A DNA stretch of 52,013 nucleotides, taken from contig DASYYE010000151.1 in NCBI GenBank assembly GCA_035946955.1, positions 1 through 52,013 of the forward strand, written 5' to 3'. The stretch's first letter is position 1, and every line of letters starts with the position of its first letter. Source of the DNA: DASYYE01 sp035946955 (GTDB lineage Bacteria; Actinomycetota; Actinomycetes; Streptosporangiales; Streptosporangiaceae). The translations under genes and the position numbers were made by a program. Below, one piece after another: positions 1-8,000 of the stretch. The notes beneath the pieces are model-generated. The model saw only the letters and a list, made by a program, of their open reading frames with translations. It had not been told where the DNA came from and did not search any database.

Positions 1-2
1 AG

Positions 3-83
3 GATGCCTGGCGGGTTGGGGGATCGGTCAATGTCATCAGCGGCGAACGCGGCAGGCGGGCGCTGGACCTTTGGCCTATCTGA
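3..83 (+). CDS. Possible C-terminus of a gene entering from the left edge
   Basis: Frame 3 is open from the window edge to a TGA at 81-83 and would encode 26 C-terminal residues ending in RRALDLWPI. It stops 49 bases before the likely start of the epimerase gene and runs in the same direction, so it may be the tail of another sugar or tailoring gene of the same operon. The stretch is too short to assign a family, and frame 1 is also open across most of it. Confidence 0.25.
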   Translation, partial: DAWRVGGSVNVISGERGRRALDLWPI

Positions 84-132
84 CGTGAGAATCGTGTGAC
101 CTGTGGACGTCTCCGGCAGTGAGGACGGTGTC

Positions 133-744
133 GTGCAGTTGCGAAAGCTTGCCGTGGAGGGCGCGTTCGAGTTCCAGCCGCAGGTCTTCACTGACGAACG
201 TGGGGTCTTCGTCTCGCCCTTCCAGGAAAGGGAGTTCCAGAGGGCGCTAGGACACCCCCTGTTCCCGGTCGCCCAGACCAGCCACAGTTACTCGCGGCGC
301 GGGACCATCCGGGGCGCCCACTACACCCTGACGCCGCCGGGCGTTGCCAAGTACGTCTACTGCGCGTCCGGCAGGGCACTGGACATCATCATCGACATCC
401 GGTCCGGCTCGCCAACGTACGGCCGCTCGGAGGCGGTGCTGCTCGGCCCGGAGGAGTTCCGCACGGTCTACATCCCTGTGGGGGTCGCACACGCATTCAT
501 AGCCCTGAAAGACGAAACCGTGATGTCGTACATGCTCTCCGGCGAGTATGCGAAGGAGAACGAACTAGCGCTCTCAGTATTCGACCCGGTGCTCGGTCTG
601 CCGCTGCCCGGGGACATCGACCCGATCATGTCCGAACGCGACCGTGCCGCCCCCACATTGGAGATGGCGGCCAGGACCGGCACGCTGCCGGACTATGCGC
701 AGTGCCTGGAGATCGAATGGGCGCTGTGCGCGCCTGGCCGGTGA
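133..744 (+). CDS. dTDP-4-keto-6-deoxyhexose 3,5-epimerase (RmlC-like)
   Basis: Cytosolic cupin-fold epimerase of about 203 residues that inverts C3 and/or C5 of a dTDP-4-keto-6-deoxyhexose, usually the step committing to an L-sugar. The family landmarks are in order: a D-E-R-G-V-F segment near the N-terminus, the RGAHY motif with the catalytic His (RGLHF in RmlC), DIRSGSPTYGR, and IPVGVAHAFIAL. I chose the GTG at 133 because MQLRKLAVEGAFEFQP matches the usual family start. An in-frame GTG at 103 would add ten residues. The stop overlaps the next gene as GTGA, so the two are translationally coupled. The family does not reveal whether both carbons or only one are epimerised. Confidence 0.9.
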   Translation: MQLRKLAVEGAFEFQPQVFTDERGVFVSPFQEREFQRALGHPLFPVAQTSHSYSRRGTIRGAHYTLTPPGVAKYVYCASGRALDIIIDIRSGSPTYGRSEAVLLGPEEFRTVYIPVGVAHAFIALKDETVMSYMLSGEYAKENELALSVFDPVLGLPLPGDIDPIMSERDRAAPTLEMAARTGTLPDYAQCLEIEWALCAPGR

Positions 745-1667
745 GCGCCGCCCTGCCCGCTGTCGCGGTACTCGGCGGCACGGGCTGCGTCGGGGGTGCG
801 GTCACCACCGCGTTCGCCAGCGCAGGCCACCCAGTGCTCGGGGTGGCCCGCACGCGCCAGCCGGGGCCGTTCGACGGCCGGTTCTTGGAACTCGACGTCG
901 CTGCCGCGGAACCCGTCGAACTGGCCAGGCTGCTGGCATCCGCGAACGTCCGGATTGTGGTCAACGCAACCGGCGGCTGGCTCACCACGGACGAGGCTAA
1001 CGAGCAGACCCATACGCGGCTGGTGGAGCGCCTAATCAACGGGCTGGCGTTGCTGCCTCGCCCGCCGCGCATGATACAGATCGGCTCCATCCACGAATAC
1101 GGCCCCGTGCCCGTCGGCACCACCATCGATGAGTCCGTCACGCCGCGGCCAGTTACCTCCTACGCCCGCAGCAAGCTCGCGGGCGCCGAGGCCATCCTCG
1201 TCGCGACACGTGAGGGCAGGGTCGACGGCGTGGTGCTGCGGGCTGCCAACATCTGTGGTCCTGGCGTGGCAGCCGCGAGCTTTCTGGGCTCGGTCGTGCG
1301 CAGACTCCGGGCGGCCACGTCAGCAGCGCCGGCCGAACTGAGCGTCGGCCAGGCACGGCGGGACTTCCTGGACGTGCGTGACCTCGCGGCTGCGGTCGTC
1401 AGCGCCGCGGCCGCGCCGGTCACCGGCCGGGTAATCAACATCGGCAGCGGCGAGGCAGTGCTGATGCGCGACCTGCTCGCGTTTCTCATCGCGGTCAGCG
1501 GCCTGCCCGCCGAGGTGGTGCGAGTGCGGGAGGCACCGGTGGAGTCCAAGGGCGGCGACTGGACTCTCGTCGACACAGGCCTGGCCGCGAAGGTGCTGGG
1601 ATGGAGGCCCCGGATCGGGATGCCTGACTCGATGAAGGACATGTGGGACGCGTCCGCCGATTTCTGA
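741..1667 (+). CDS. NDP-4-keto-6-deoxyhexose reductase (SDR family)
   Basis: Extended short-chain dehydrogenase of 308 residues, probably reducing the 4-keto group of the dTDP-deoxysugar with NAD(P)H. The dinucleotide loop GGTGCVGG lies at residues 12-19, a Ser in IGSIHEY at 116, and the catalytic pair in SYARSK is Tyr141/Lys145. The GTG at 741 overlaps the epimerase stop (GTGA) and gives a normal N-terminus; upstream in-frame starts would run deep into the epimerase. It sits between the 3,5-epimerase and the 2,3-dehydratase, which supports a 4-ketoreductase acting late in a 2,6-dideoxy-L-hexose pathway. Family members also include epimerases and 3-ketoreductases, so the exact carbon is inferred. 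Confidence 0.82.
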   Translation: MSAALPAVAVLGGTGCVGGAVTTAFASAGHPVLGVARTRQPGPFDGRFLELDVAAAEPVELARLLASANVRIVVNATGGWLTTDEANEQTHTRLVERLINGLALLPRPPRMIQIGSIHEYGPVPVGTTIDESVTPRPVTSYARSKLAGAEAILVATREGRVDGVVLRAANICGPGVAAASFLGSVVRRLRAATSAAPAELSVGQARRDFLDVRDLAAAVVSAAAAPVTGRVINIGSGEAVLMRDLLAFLIAVSGLPAEVVRVREAPVESKGGDWTLVDTGLAAKVLGWRPRIGMPDSMKDMWDASADF

Positions 1668-1683
1668 AGCCATAGGAGCACTG

Positions 1684-3177
1684 ATGCCCGACGCTGCCCC
1701 ACAGCTGCGACTTCTACCGCCGGACCCTGACGTGACGCCATTGCGCATCGCCGAGTCCGACCGCGCCCGAGAGAGCGGGGTCACCAAGCTGGCCGACTTC
1801 CGTGACTGGTACGCCAACTATGGCAGGCGCGCCTATATGAGGGTGGAGCAGGTGCCATTGGATGACATCAGTGGCTGGGAGACCGACCCAGTCACTGGGA
1901 ACATCCGGCATCGCAGCGGCCGGTTCTTCACGATCGAGGGCCTTGAGGTGCGGGTATCGGATGGGCCGATCGGCGGTTGGAGCCAGCCGGTCATCCACCA
2001 GCCCGAGGTGGGGATCCTCGGGATCCTGGTCAAGGAATTCGATGGGATCCTGCACTGTCTGATGCAGGCCAAGGTCGAGCCCGGCAACTGCAACGGGTTC
2101 CAAATCTCTCCAACGGTGCAGGCGACACGCAGCAACTACAGCCGGGTGCACGGTGGCAAGCCCGTGCCGTACCTGGAGTACTTCCAGGCCCGGGAGCTGT
2201 GCGGCGTGCTGGCCGACGTCCGCCACTCCGAGCAGGGATCGGCTTTCTACCACAAGCGGAACCGGAACATGGTCGTCGAAGTCGCCGAAGATGTCGCCGT
2301 GGCCGAAGGGTTCTGCTGGCTGACGCTCGGCCAGCTCCACCGGCTCCTCATGGTGGACGACTTGATCAACATGGATACCCGGACGGTGCTGGCCTGCCTG
2401 CCTTTCGCGCATCCCCGGCTCGCGCGTGTCCTGGCACCGCCTCCTGACGAGTTCCACGCCACGCTGATCCGCTCGTGCGACCCGAGTGCGGGCAGCCTGC
2501 ACTCCACCGCCGCCATCCTCAGCTGGATCACCGAGGCCCGCGCCCGTACCGAGGTGCGGACGCGACTGGTGTCGCTAGCCGGACTGCCCGGTTGGCGCCG
2601 GGCGGACGGGCGGATCTCGCACGAAAGCGGGGCGTTTTTCGATGTCATCGGGGTGCGCGTGGAGGCAGGCAGCCGTGAGGTCAGCCGGTGGGCTCAGCCC
2701 ATGATCGAGCCGTGCGGCATGGGCATCGTCGCCTTCCTCGTCAAGCCGTTCGACGGGGTGCTGCACGTGCTGCTGAACGCGCGGATAGAAGGGGGGTATG
2801 TGGATGTGGTAGAGCTGGCGCCCACCGTTCAGTGCATCCCCGCCAACTACGAGCACCTGCCGCCAACGGCACGCCCCCGGTTCCTCGACACGGTTGAACG
2901 AGCCGCGCCTGGGCAGGTCAGGTACGAGGCGGTTCTCTCGGATGAGGGCGGGCGCTTCTTCCACGCACGCAACCGCCACCTCATCGTGGAGACCGACCAG
3001 GAGGTCGCCCGCCACGATCCCGACTTCCGGTGGCTGGCCGTACACCAACTCGTCGACCTGCTGCGCCACAGCCACTACCTCAACATCCAGGCCCGCAGCC
3101 TGGTGGCCTGCCTGCAGAGCCTGCTCACACCGCCCGATGAGGTGCCGTCCTTTGAGGGCTCTGGCCCCTCAAAGTGA
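1684..3177 (+). CDS. dTDP-4-keto-6-deoxyglucose 2,3-dehydratase
   Basis: A 497-residue enzyme that removes the C2 hydroxyl as water from dTDP-4-keto-6-deoxyglucose, the first step to 2-deoxysugars; a 3-ketoreductase normally follows. The protein is an internal duplication, as in characterised 2,3-dehydratases. GGWSQPVIHQPEVGIL (about residue 99) matches SRWAQPMIEPCGMGIV (about residue 337), each followed by LVKxFDGxLHxL and a Q/V-E-x-(S/A)-PTVQ segment. The ATG at 1684 follows AGGAGC at normal spacing. It lies 16 bases after the ketoreductase in the same operon. The gene ends convergently with the thymidylyltransferase and the 3' ends overlap by 9 bases. The sugar is therefore at least 2,6-dideoxy. 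Confidence 0.92.
   Translation: MPDAAPQLRLLPPDPDVTPLRIAESDRARESGVTKLADFRDWYANYGRRAYMRVEQVPLDDISGWETDPVTGNIRHRSGRFFTIEGLEVRVSDGPIGGWSQPVIHQPEVGILGILVKEFDGILHCLMQAKVEPGNCNGFQISPTVQATRSNYSRVHGGKPVPYLEYFQARELCGVLADVRHSEQGSAFYHKRNRNMVVEVAEDVAVAEGFCWLTLGQLHRLLMVDDLINMDTRTVLACLPFAHPRLARVLAPPPDEFHATLIRSCDPSAGSLHSTAAILSWITEARARTEVRTRLVSLAGLPGWRRADGRISHESGAFFDVIGVRVEAGSREVSRWAQPMIEPCGMGIVAFLVKPFDGVLHVLLNARIEGGYVDVVELAPTVQCIPANYEHLPPTARPRFLDTVERAAPGQVRYEAVLSDEGGRFFHARNRHLIVETDQEVARHDPDFRWLAVHQLVDLLRHSHYLNIQARSLVACLQSLLTPPDEVPSFEGSGPSK
3151..3173. terminator. Bidirectional terminator at convergent gene ends
   Basis: Perfect inverted repeat TTTGAGGG / CCCTCAAA with a 7-base loop, lying inside the last codons of the dehydratase and across the stop of the convergent thymidylyltransferase. 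The position suits a two-way terminator. The A/T-rich ends of the stem could provide the U-tract in either direction. Confidence 0.6.
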
Positions 3178-4050
3178 GGCCGACACCTCCTCGGCAATGG
3201 CCATCACATAGCGGCCATAGTCGGAGTTGATCAGCCGGGCGCCCAGCCGATAGCAGTCATCGGGGCCGATGAAGCCTTTACGCAGTGCAACCTCCTCGAT
3301 GCAGGAGATCCGCACCCCCTGCCGTGCCTCCAGCGTTCGCACGTAGTGCGCCGCTTGGAAGAGAGACTCAGGAGTTCCGATGTCCAGCCAAGCGACGCCC
3401 CGTCCGAGGTCGACTACCCGTGCCCGGCCACGTTCCATGTAGGCACGGTTCAGGTCAGTGATCTCCAGTTCGCCGCGGGCAGAGGGCCGGAGTTCCGCGG
3501 CCAGGCCGATGACGTCATTGTCGTAGAAGTACAGACCGGTGATCGCACGGTTGGAACGGGGTCGGGTGGGCTTTTCCTCAATAGATATCAACCAGCCGTC
3601 GGCGTCAGTCTCACCCACCCCATAACGTCCCGGGTCGTGGACCGTGTAGCCGAATAGCACGCAACCCGGCAGGTTCTGGCGCTCCCTCTCCAGCAGCTCG
3701 GAGAAGGAACTCCCGTGGAAGATGTTGTCGCCGAGTGCCAGCGCCACAGAGTCGTCGCCGATATGGTCAGCGCCGATAATGAAGGCCTCTGCGATGCCAC
3801 GTGGTTTGGGCTGTTCGGCGTATTCGATGCGCAGCCCAAGCTGCGATCCGTCGCCAAGGAGCCGGTGGAACTGTGGCAGGTCGGGTGCTGTCGTGATGAC
3901 CAGGATGTCTCTGATATCCGCCTGCATGAGCACCGACAGCGGGTAGTAGATCATAGGTTTATCGCCGACTGGCAGCAGTTGCTTTGAAACAGTGAGTGTT
4001 GCCGGGTGCAGTCGGCTACCGGTGCCGCCGGCGAGGATGATCCCTTTCAT
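3169..4050 (-). CDS. Glucose-1-phosphate thymidylyltransferase (RmlA-like)
   Basis: A 293-residue nucleotidyltransferase joining dTTP and glucose-1-phosphate into dTDP-glucose, the entry step to the deoxysugar. The N-terminus MKGIILAGGTGSRLHPAT carries the nucleotide-binding loop (GSR where most have GTR), followed by KQLLPVGDKPMIYYPLS, the GDNIFHG segment, EEKPTRPRSNRAITGLYFY and the late WLDIGTPESLFQA motif. Length matches the family. The ATG at 4050 overlaps the TGA of the upstream small membrane-protein gene (ATGA), so translation is probably coupled; its own ribosome site is weak. A dTDP-glucose 4,6-dehydratase, needed next, is not present in the window. Confidence 0.93.
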   Translation of the reverse strand: MKGIILAGGTGSRLHPATLTVSKQLLPVGDKPMIYYPLSVLMQADIRDILVITTAPDLPQFHRLLGDGSQLGLRIEYAEQPKPRGIAEAFIIGADHIGDDSVALALGDNIFHGSSFSELLERERQNLPGCVLFGYTVHDPGRYGVGETDADGWLISIEEKPTRPRSNRAITGLYFYDNDVIGLAAELRPSARGELEITDLNRAYMERGRARVVDLGRGVAWLDIGTPESLFQAAHYVRTLEARQGVRISCIEEVALRKGFIGPDDCYRLGARLINSDYGRYVMAIAEEVSASL

Positions 4051-4457
4051 CGGGCCCACAGCCACCACATATACGCCGAACTGCCCACCGCAACGATGGA
4101 GAGGCCGAGGCGTGTTATGGCACTGCGCTGCCGGCACCAGCTCCGCCACTGCTCGTATCTCAGGCGCGTTTCCGAGAGCAGGCGCCATCGCTGAGTGCCT
4201 GGGAAATGCTTCGTCAGCTGGTCCAGCCCGTGATAGAGCAGGCGTGTATACGGAAGGACGAGGAAGCCTGCGGTAATTTGGGCCGTGACCCAGACGGCGA
4301 GCAAGCTTCGCGCCATGACCAGCCGCAACCGTCGCCGAACGAATCCCTTGCGCTCAGCTGGCTCCTCAAGTGAGTGATCGACCACCGTTGCTTGTCCACG
4401 TGTCACGAGTCCACCAACAGGGCTTTGAGGGACGCATTCGTTACGTCGGGTTACCAT
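4047..4457 (-). CDS. Small membrane protein coupled to the thymidylyltransferase gene
   Basis: I do not recognise this protein of about 136 residues. It has a basic N-terminal third, a hydrophobic segment SLLAVWVTAQITAGFLVL, an Arg/Trp-rich loop, and a C-terminal hydrophobic segment LGLSIVAVGSSAYMWWLW, so it probably crosses the membrane twice. The ATG at 4457 follows GAGGTGG at good spacing; a TTG at 4472 is an alternative. Its TGA overlaps the start of the next gene (ATGA), which argues that it is really translated and co-transcribed. A role in sugar supply or product export is only a guess from position. Confidence 0.55.
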   Translation of the reverse strand: MVTRRNECVPQSPVGGLVTRGQATVVDHSLEEPAERKGFVRRRLRLVMARSLLAVWVTAQITAGFLVLPYTRLLYHGLDQLTKHFPGTQRWRLLSETRLRYEQWRSWCRQRSAITRLGLSIVAVGSSAYMWWLWAR

Positions 4458-4567
4458 CCCGCCACCTCGCAATCAACAATCAGCACATGATTTGGCTTCG
4501 TGCGGCACGACGACATCGTGCGTGGGTTGGAGGTATCCCGCCACACTGTCCTGCCACTACGCATGTT

Positions 4568-4594
4568 CGAGTGCGCAGGCTGTGCAGTCGAATG
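4568..4594. promoter_or_regulatory. 27-bp inverted repeat TTCGA-N17-TCGAA in the divergent promoter region
   Basis: The arms TTCGAGTGCGCA and TGTGCAGTCGAA match at 10 of 12 positions around a 3-base centre. The site lies in the roughly 270-base gap between the leftward thymidylyltransferase operon and the rightward radical SAM gene, where a regulator could control both. The same TTCGA-N17-TCGAA layout recurs at 15924-15950 and 23209-23235. No other feature is obvious in this gap. Confidence 0.5.
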
Positions 4595-4726
4595 ACCTGA
4601 ATTCGGCGGGCCATCTCTCCTCATAGTCGAACACATAAAGGTCTGCTAGCTTCTGCTAAAGGAACCATATTGTCAATTACACAAAGCCTAATGCATTGGA
4701 TTCTCTTTGCCGTGTCATGGTGAGAG

Positions 4727-6754
4727 ATGGGCGAGCGGCCGCGTGGAAGCGCTAGGGATATTGAGGGGAAACAGGCCATGGGACGGCCACTGCAGGTTGA
4801 GCTGGTGCAGCAGGGGGTCTGGGCTATGGGATTGGAGTCCATGCCGCTCGCTGCCGGCTATCTCAAGGCCTCCGCTCTGCAGCATCCTCGAATCGCCCGT
4901 TCGGCAGATATCGAGATCAGGAACTTCGACGGCTCGGCAACACTCTTCGGCATGGCTAATGACCTGTTTCGCGAGGGCGTACCCGACGTCATCGCATTTT
5001 CGGTGCTGGGCTGGAACTTCCGCCAGTTCGCTGCCCTGGGGGAAACCTACAAGCAACTCAACCCCGACGGCTGGGTGGTATTCGGCGGCAACCATGTGTC
5101 GCATCAGGCAGACCGCGTGTTCCGGATGTATCCGTTCGTCGATGTCGTGGTCAACGGTGAAGGCGAGTTCACGTTCCGCGAACTGCTGCTCGCGCGCCTG
5201 GACGGCCGCTCGCCGAGTGAACTGCACGACATCGACGGGATATCGTTCCAAGACCCGGCGGGCAAGACAGTCACCACTGCCAACCGACCCAGGATCGAGA
5301 ACCTGGACCTGATCGGATCACCGTTCCTGACCGGTGCGCTCCCGATGCTGAACAGCGCCGGTGAGTTCCGGTACGACGTGGCTCTGCTGGAGACGAACAG
5401 GGGTTGCCCCTACAAATGCGCCTTCTGCTACTGGGGTGGCGCTGTGGGCCAGCGGGTCCGGGCGTTCTCCAGGGAGCGGCTACGGCAAGAGGTCGAGTTG
5501 TTCGCGCAGCACCGCGTCCACACGATCGTCCTGTGCGACGCGAACTTCGGGATGCTGCCGATCGACGTTGAGTTTGTCGAGGACGTTGTCGCGATCAAGG
5601 AGAAGTACGGCTTTCCGAAGAGCATTGACACGTCGTGGGCCAAGAACAAGTCCGCAACGTTTTACAAGATCGTGAAGCTGCTGCGAGAAGCCGGTATGCA
5701 CAGCTCGTTCACCCTGGCGCTGCAGACACTCGACGATAAGGCGCTGGAGCTGATGGACCGGCGGAACATGAAGATCAACGAGTTCGAGGGCCTTGTCCAG
5801 TGGCTGAACCACGAGGGCTTGGACTGCTATGCGGAACTAATCTGGGGCGCGCCTGGCGAGACGGTCGAGAGCTTCATGAGTGGTTATGACCGGCTGGCCG
5901 CCCACGTGTCAAGGGTGGCTGTCTACCCCATGCTGGTCCTGCCGAATACCACCTATCACCAGAACAAACATAGTTACGGCCTGGTGACCGTTCGTGGAAA
6001 CACCGACGACTTCGAATACGTGTTGCGGCACGACACGATGTCGCCGAGCGACAACGAATATATGCACAGGTTCATATTCGCTGCCCGGCTCCTGGCGGAG
6101 AACCTTTACTTCCGCTGGATCTGGCGGCCGCTGCTTGAGTTCGCCGGGCTGACGCAGTCCCAGATCATCCGCTCGTTCTTGGAATGGTGTGAACAGACAA
6201 AAGCGGCCGATGTGGAGCCCATACGGTCCGGCGCGCGAAACTCATTCACCGACGCCCAGGCCCTCGCTCCGGCCATGGAATACCTATATGGCGCGGAGCG
6301 GGCAAAGGACGCTATGCGGCTGTGGTGGCGGGAGGTGATCAGGCCGCTCGTACAGTCCGCTCACCGCTGGGTGCTTGATCAGATATTCGAATACGACCTG
6401 CTGACGCAGCCCGCGTACACGCGCCCCGGCGACAAACCGTCCACCCGCTATCCGAGCGAGCGGTTGCCGAAGGTCGAGATCGACGGGGATTACTACTATC
6501 TCTGGCGGGACATTTGCTTCGGCTGTGACGTTCCCGCGTTGGTTTCGGCGATCAAACGCGGTGAGACTGTGGGTGAGACCATGCGCCCAACGACGGTCTC
6601 GATGCTTTATAAGGTAGGTGTCGATGCCTGCTTTCCCTCCACCAACCACGAAGAGATCATCTACTACATAGGAAAGCCTGACACCGAACTCCTCGCAGGC
6701 TGTTCAAAAGACCGTGAGCTATCGGCCGACCCTGTGTCCGCCGCGTTCGACTGA
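4727..6754 (+). CDS. B12-binding-domain radical SAM enzyme
   Basis: About 675 residues. The N-terminal 180 or so look like a cobalamin-binding Rossmann domain (MPLAAGYLKASAL, VVFGGNHVSHQADRVF, VVVNGEGEFTFRELL). The radical SAM cluster motif CPYKCAFC, CxxxCxxC, follows at about residues 227-234, and then a long C-terminal region typical of class B radical SAM methylases. Such enzymes use methylcobalamin and SAM to methylate unactivated carbon, although ring contraction and cyclisation are also known. ATG 4727 gives the longest product; ATG 4778 after GAGGGGA is an equally good start and would begin MGRPLQVELVQQ. It leads the rightward operon next to a P450 and a glycosyltransferase, so it probably modifies the terpene, acyl group or sugar. 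It may belong to the KedN5-like methylase group, from memory only. Confidence 0.85.
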   Translation: MGERPRGSARDIEGKQAMGRPLQVELVQQGVWAMGLESMPLAAGYLKASALQHPRIARSADIEIRNFDGSATLFGMANDLFREGVPDVIAFSVLGWNFRQFAALGETYKQLNPDGWVVFGGNHVSHQADRVFRMYPFVDVVVNGEGEFTFRELLLARLDGRSPSELHDIDGISFQDPAGKTVTTANRPRIENLDLIGSPFLTGALPMLNSAGEFRYDVALLETNRGCPYKCAFCYWGGAVGQRVRAFSRERLRQEVELFAQHRVHTIVLCDANFGMLPIDVEFVEDVVAIKEKYGFPKSIDTSWAKNKSATFYKIVKLLREAGMHSSFTLALQTLDDKALELMDRRNMKINEFEGLVQWLNHEGLDCYAELIWGAPGETVESFMSGYDRLAAHVSRVAVYPMLVLPNTTYHQNKHSYGLVTVRGNTDDFEYVLRHDTMSPSDNEYMHRFIFAARLLAENLYFRWIWRPLLEFAGLTQSQIIRSFLEWCEQTKAADVEPIRSGARNSFTDAQALAPAMEYLYGAERAKDAMRLWWREVIRPLVQSAHRWVLDQIFEYDLLTQPAYTRPGDKPSTRYPSERLPKVEIDGDYYYLWRDICFGCDVPALVSAIKRGETVGETMRPTTVSMLYKVGVDACFPSTNHEEIIYYIGKPDTELLAGCSKDRELSADPVSAAFD

Positions 6755-6790
6755 AAACTCCGAGCGATAGGCATATGAAAGGGCATCAGC

Positions 6791-7999
6791 ATGACGGACG
6801 CAGCGGAGGCGGCCACCATCGAGCAGCCGCGTAACTTCCCGTTCGGCGGTGTGACAGGCATCGCGGTGGACCCGCTGTACACGTGGCTGCGGGAGCACGA
6901 GCCGGTCTCCCGGATCCGGCTGGCGTTCGGCGCGGACGCCTGGCTGGTGACCAGGCATGAGGATGTCCGGACGGTGCTCACATCACCGTCGTTCTCGCGT
7001 GCTATGGCCGCCGGGCGGGACGTTCCCCGTGCCGTCGCGGAGGATTTCAACGGCGGCCTTGTCGGCATGGATCCGCCCCAGCACACTGCCCTGCGATCAC
7101 TGGTGAGCGCACCGTTCACCCGGGCCGCCGCCGTCGGCCTGCGGGCCCGGGTGGAGGAGATCGTCGGCGAGCTGATCGCCGGGATGGCTGGCCGGTCCGG
7201 GCCGGTCGACCTGGCAGAGAGTTTCGCGGTACCGCTCACGCTCACGCTGATCTGCGAGGTGCTGGGTGTGCCACACGCCGACCGTGCGCAGTTCCGTGAG
7301 TGGACCGAGGCGGGCATGGCTGACGAAGCCGACAAGGATTCGGCGGTGAAACTGTGGCAGTACCACATCGACCTGATCGCGGAACGGCACAAGAACCCCA
7401 CCGAGGACCTGCTCAGCTACGTGGCGGCCGAGGGGCAGAGGTGCGGATATGACCAGACCGAGCTGGCCATGCTTGCGATGACAGTGCTCATTGCCGGGTA
7501 CCTGACGGCCTCGACCCAACTGCCCACGATGTTCTACATCCTGCTGAAGAACCCGTCACTGCACCGTCAGATCCTGGACAGCCCGGCGATCATTCCGACC
7601 GCCGTCGACGAGCTGGTCCGCTGGATACCGCTGGAAGTGCACGGTGCGCCGCCCCGGTACGCCGCCGAGGATATCGTCCTGTCCGGGACGCGGATCCGCG
7701 CCGGTGAGCCGGTCATCGGGTTCACCACGGCGGCGAACCGGGATCCGCGGGTGTTCGCCGACCCCGAGACGATCGACCTCACGCGCAATCCCAATCCCCA
7801 TCTGAGTTTCGGCGCCGGCGCCCATTACTGCCTGGGCGTGGCGCTGGCAAAGACTGAACTAGAGGCAGGGCTCTCCGCGCTGTGTGCCGCGTTCCCGGAC
7901 ATGCGGCTGGCTGTGGCCGAAGAGGATATCCGCTGGAAGAACAATCCGCTGGTCAGAGGCGTCGAGAAGCTGCCGGTGACGTGGGGGGCCAGGAGCTGA
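6791..7999 (+). CDS. Cytochrome P450
   Basis: A soluble class I bacterial P450 of 402 residues, likely a tailoring hydroxylase. The heme loop FGAGAHYCLG is at residues 340-349 (Cys347), the K-helix ExxR is ELVR, and there is the usual P450 N-terminal block ending in WLVTRHEDVRTVL. The I-helix reads AGYLTAS (235-241): the acid that normally precedes the Thr is Leu238, which could alter proton delivery to the bound oxygen. It starts 36 bases after the radical SAM gene and is followed after one base by the glycosyltransferase, so all three probably share one transcript. The substrate is unknown; the ferredoxin at 13259 could supply electrons. Confidence 0.95.
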   Translation: MTDAAEAATIEQPRNFPFGGVTGIAVDPLYTWLREHEPVSRIRLAFGADAWLVTRHEDVRTVLTSPSFSRAMAAGRDVPRAVAEDFNGGLVGMDPPQHTALRSLVSAPFTRAAAVGLRARVEEIVGELIAGMAGRSGPVDLAESFAVPLTLTLICEVLGVPHADRAQFREWTEAGMADEADKDSAVKLWQYHIDLIAERHKNPTEDLLSYVAAEGQRCGYDQTELAMLAMTVLIAGYLTASTQLPTMFYILLKNPSLHRQILDSPAIIPTAVDELVRWIPLEVHGAPPRYAAEDIVLSGTRIRAGEPVIGFTTAANRDPRVFADPETIDLTRNPNPHLSFGAGAHYCLGVALAKTELEAGLSALCAAFPDMRLAVAEEDIRWKNNPLVRGVEKLPVTWGARS

Positions 8000-8000
8000 C

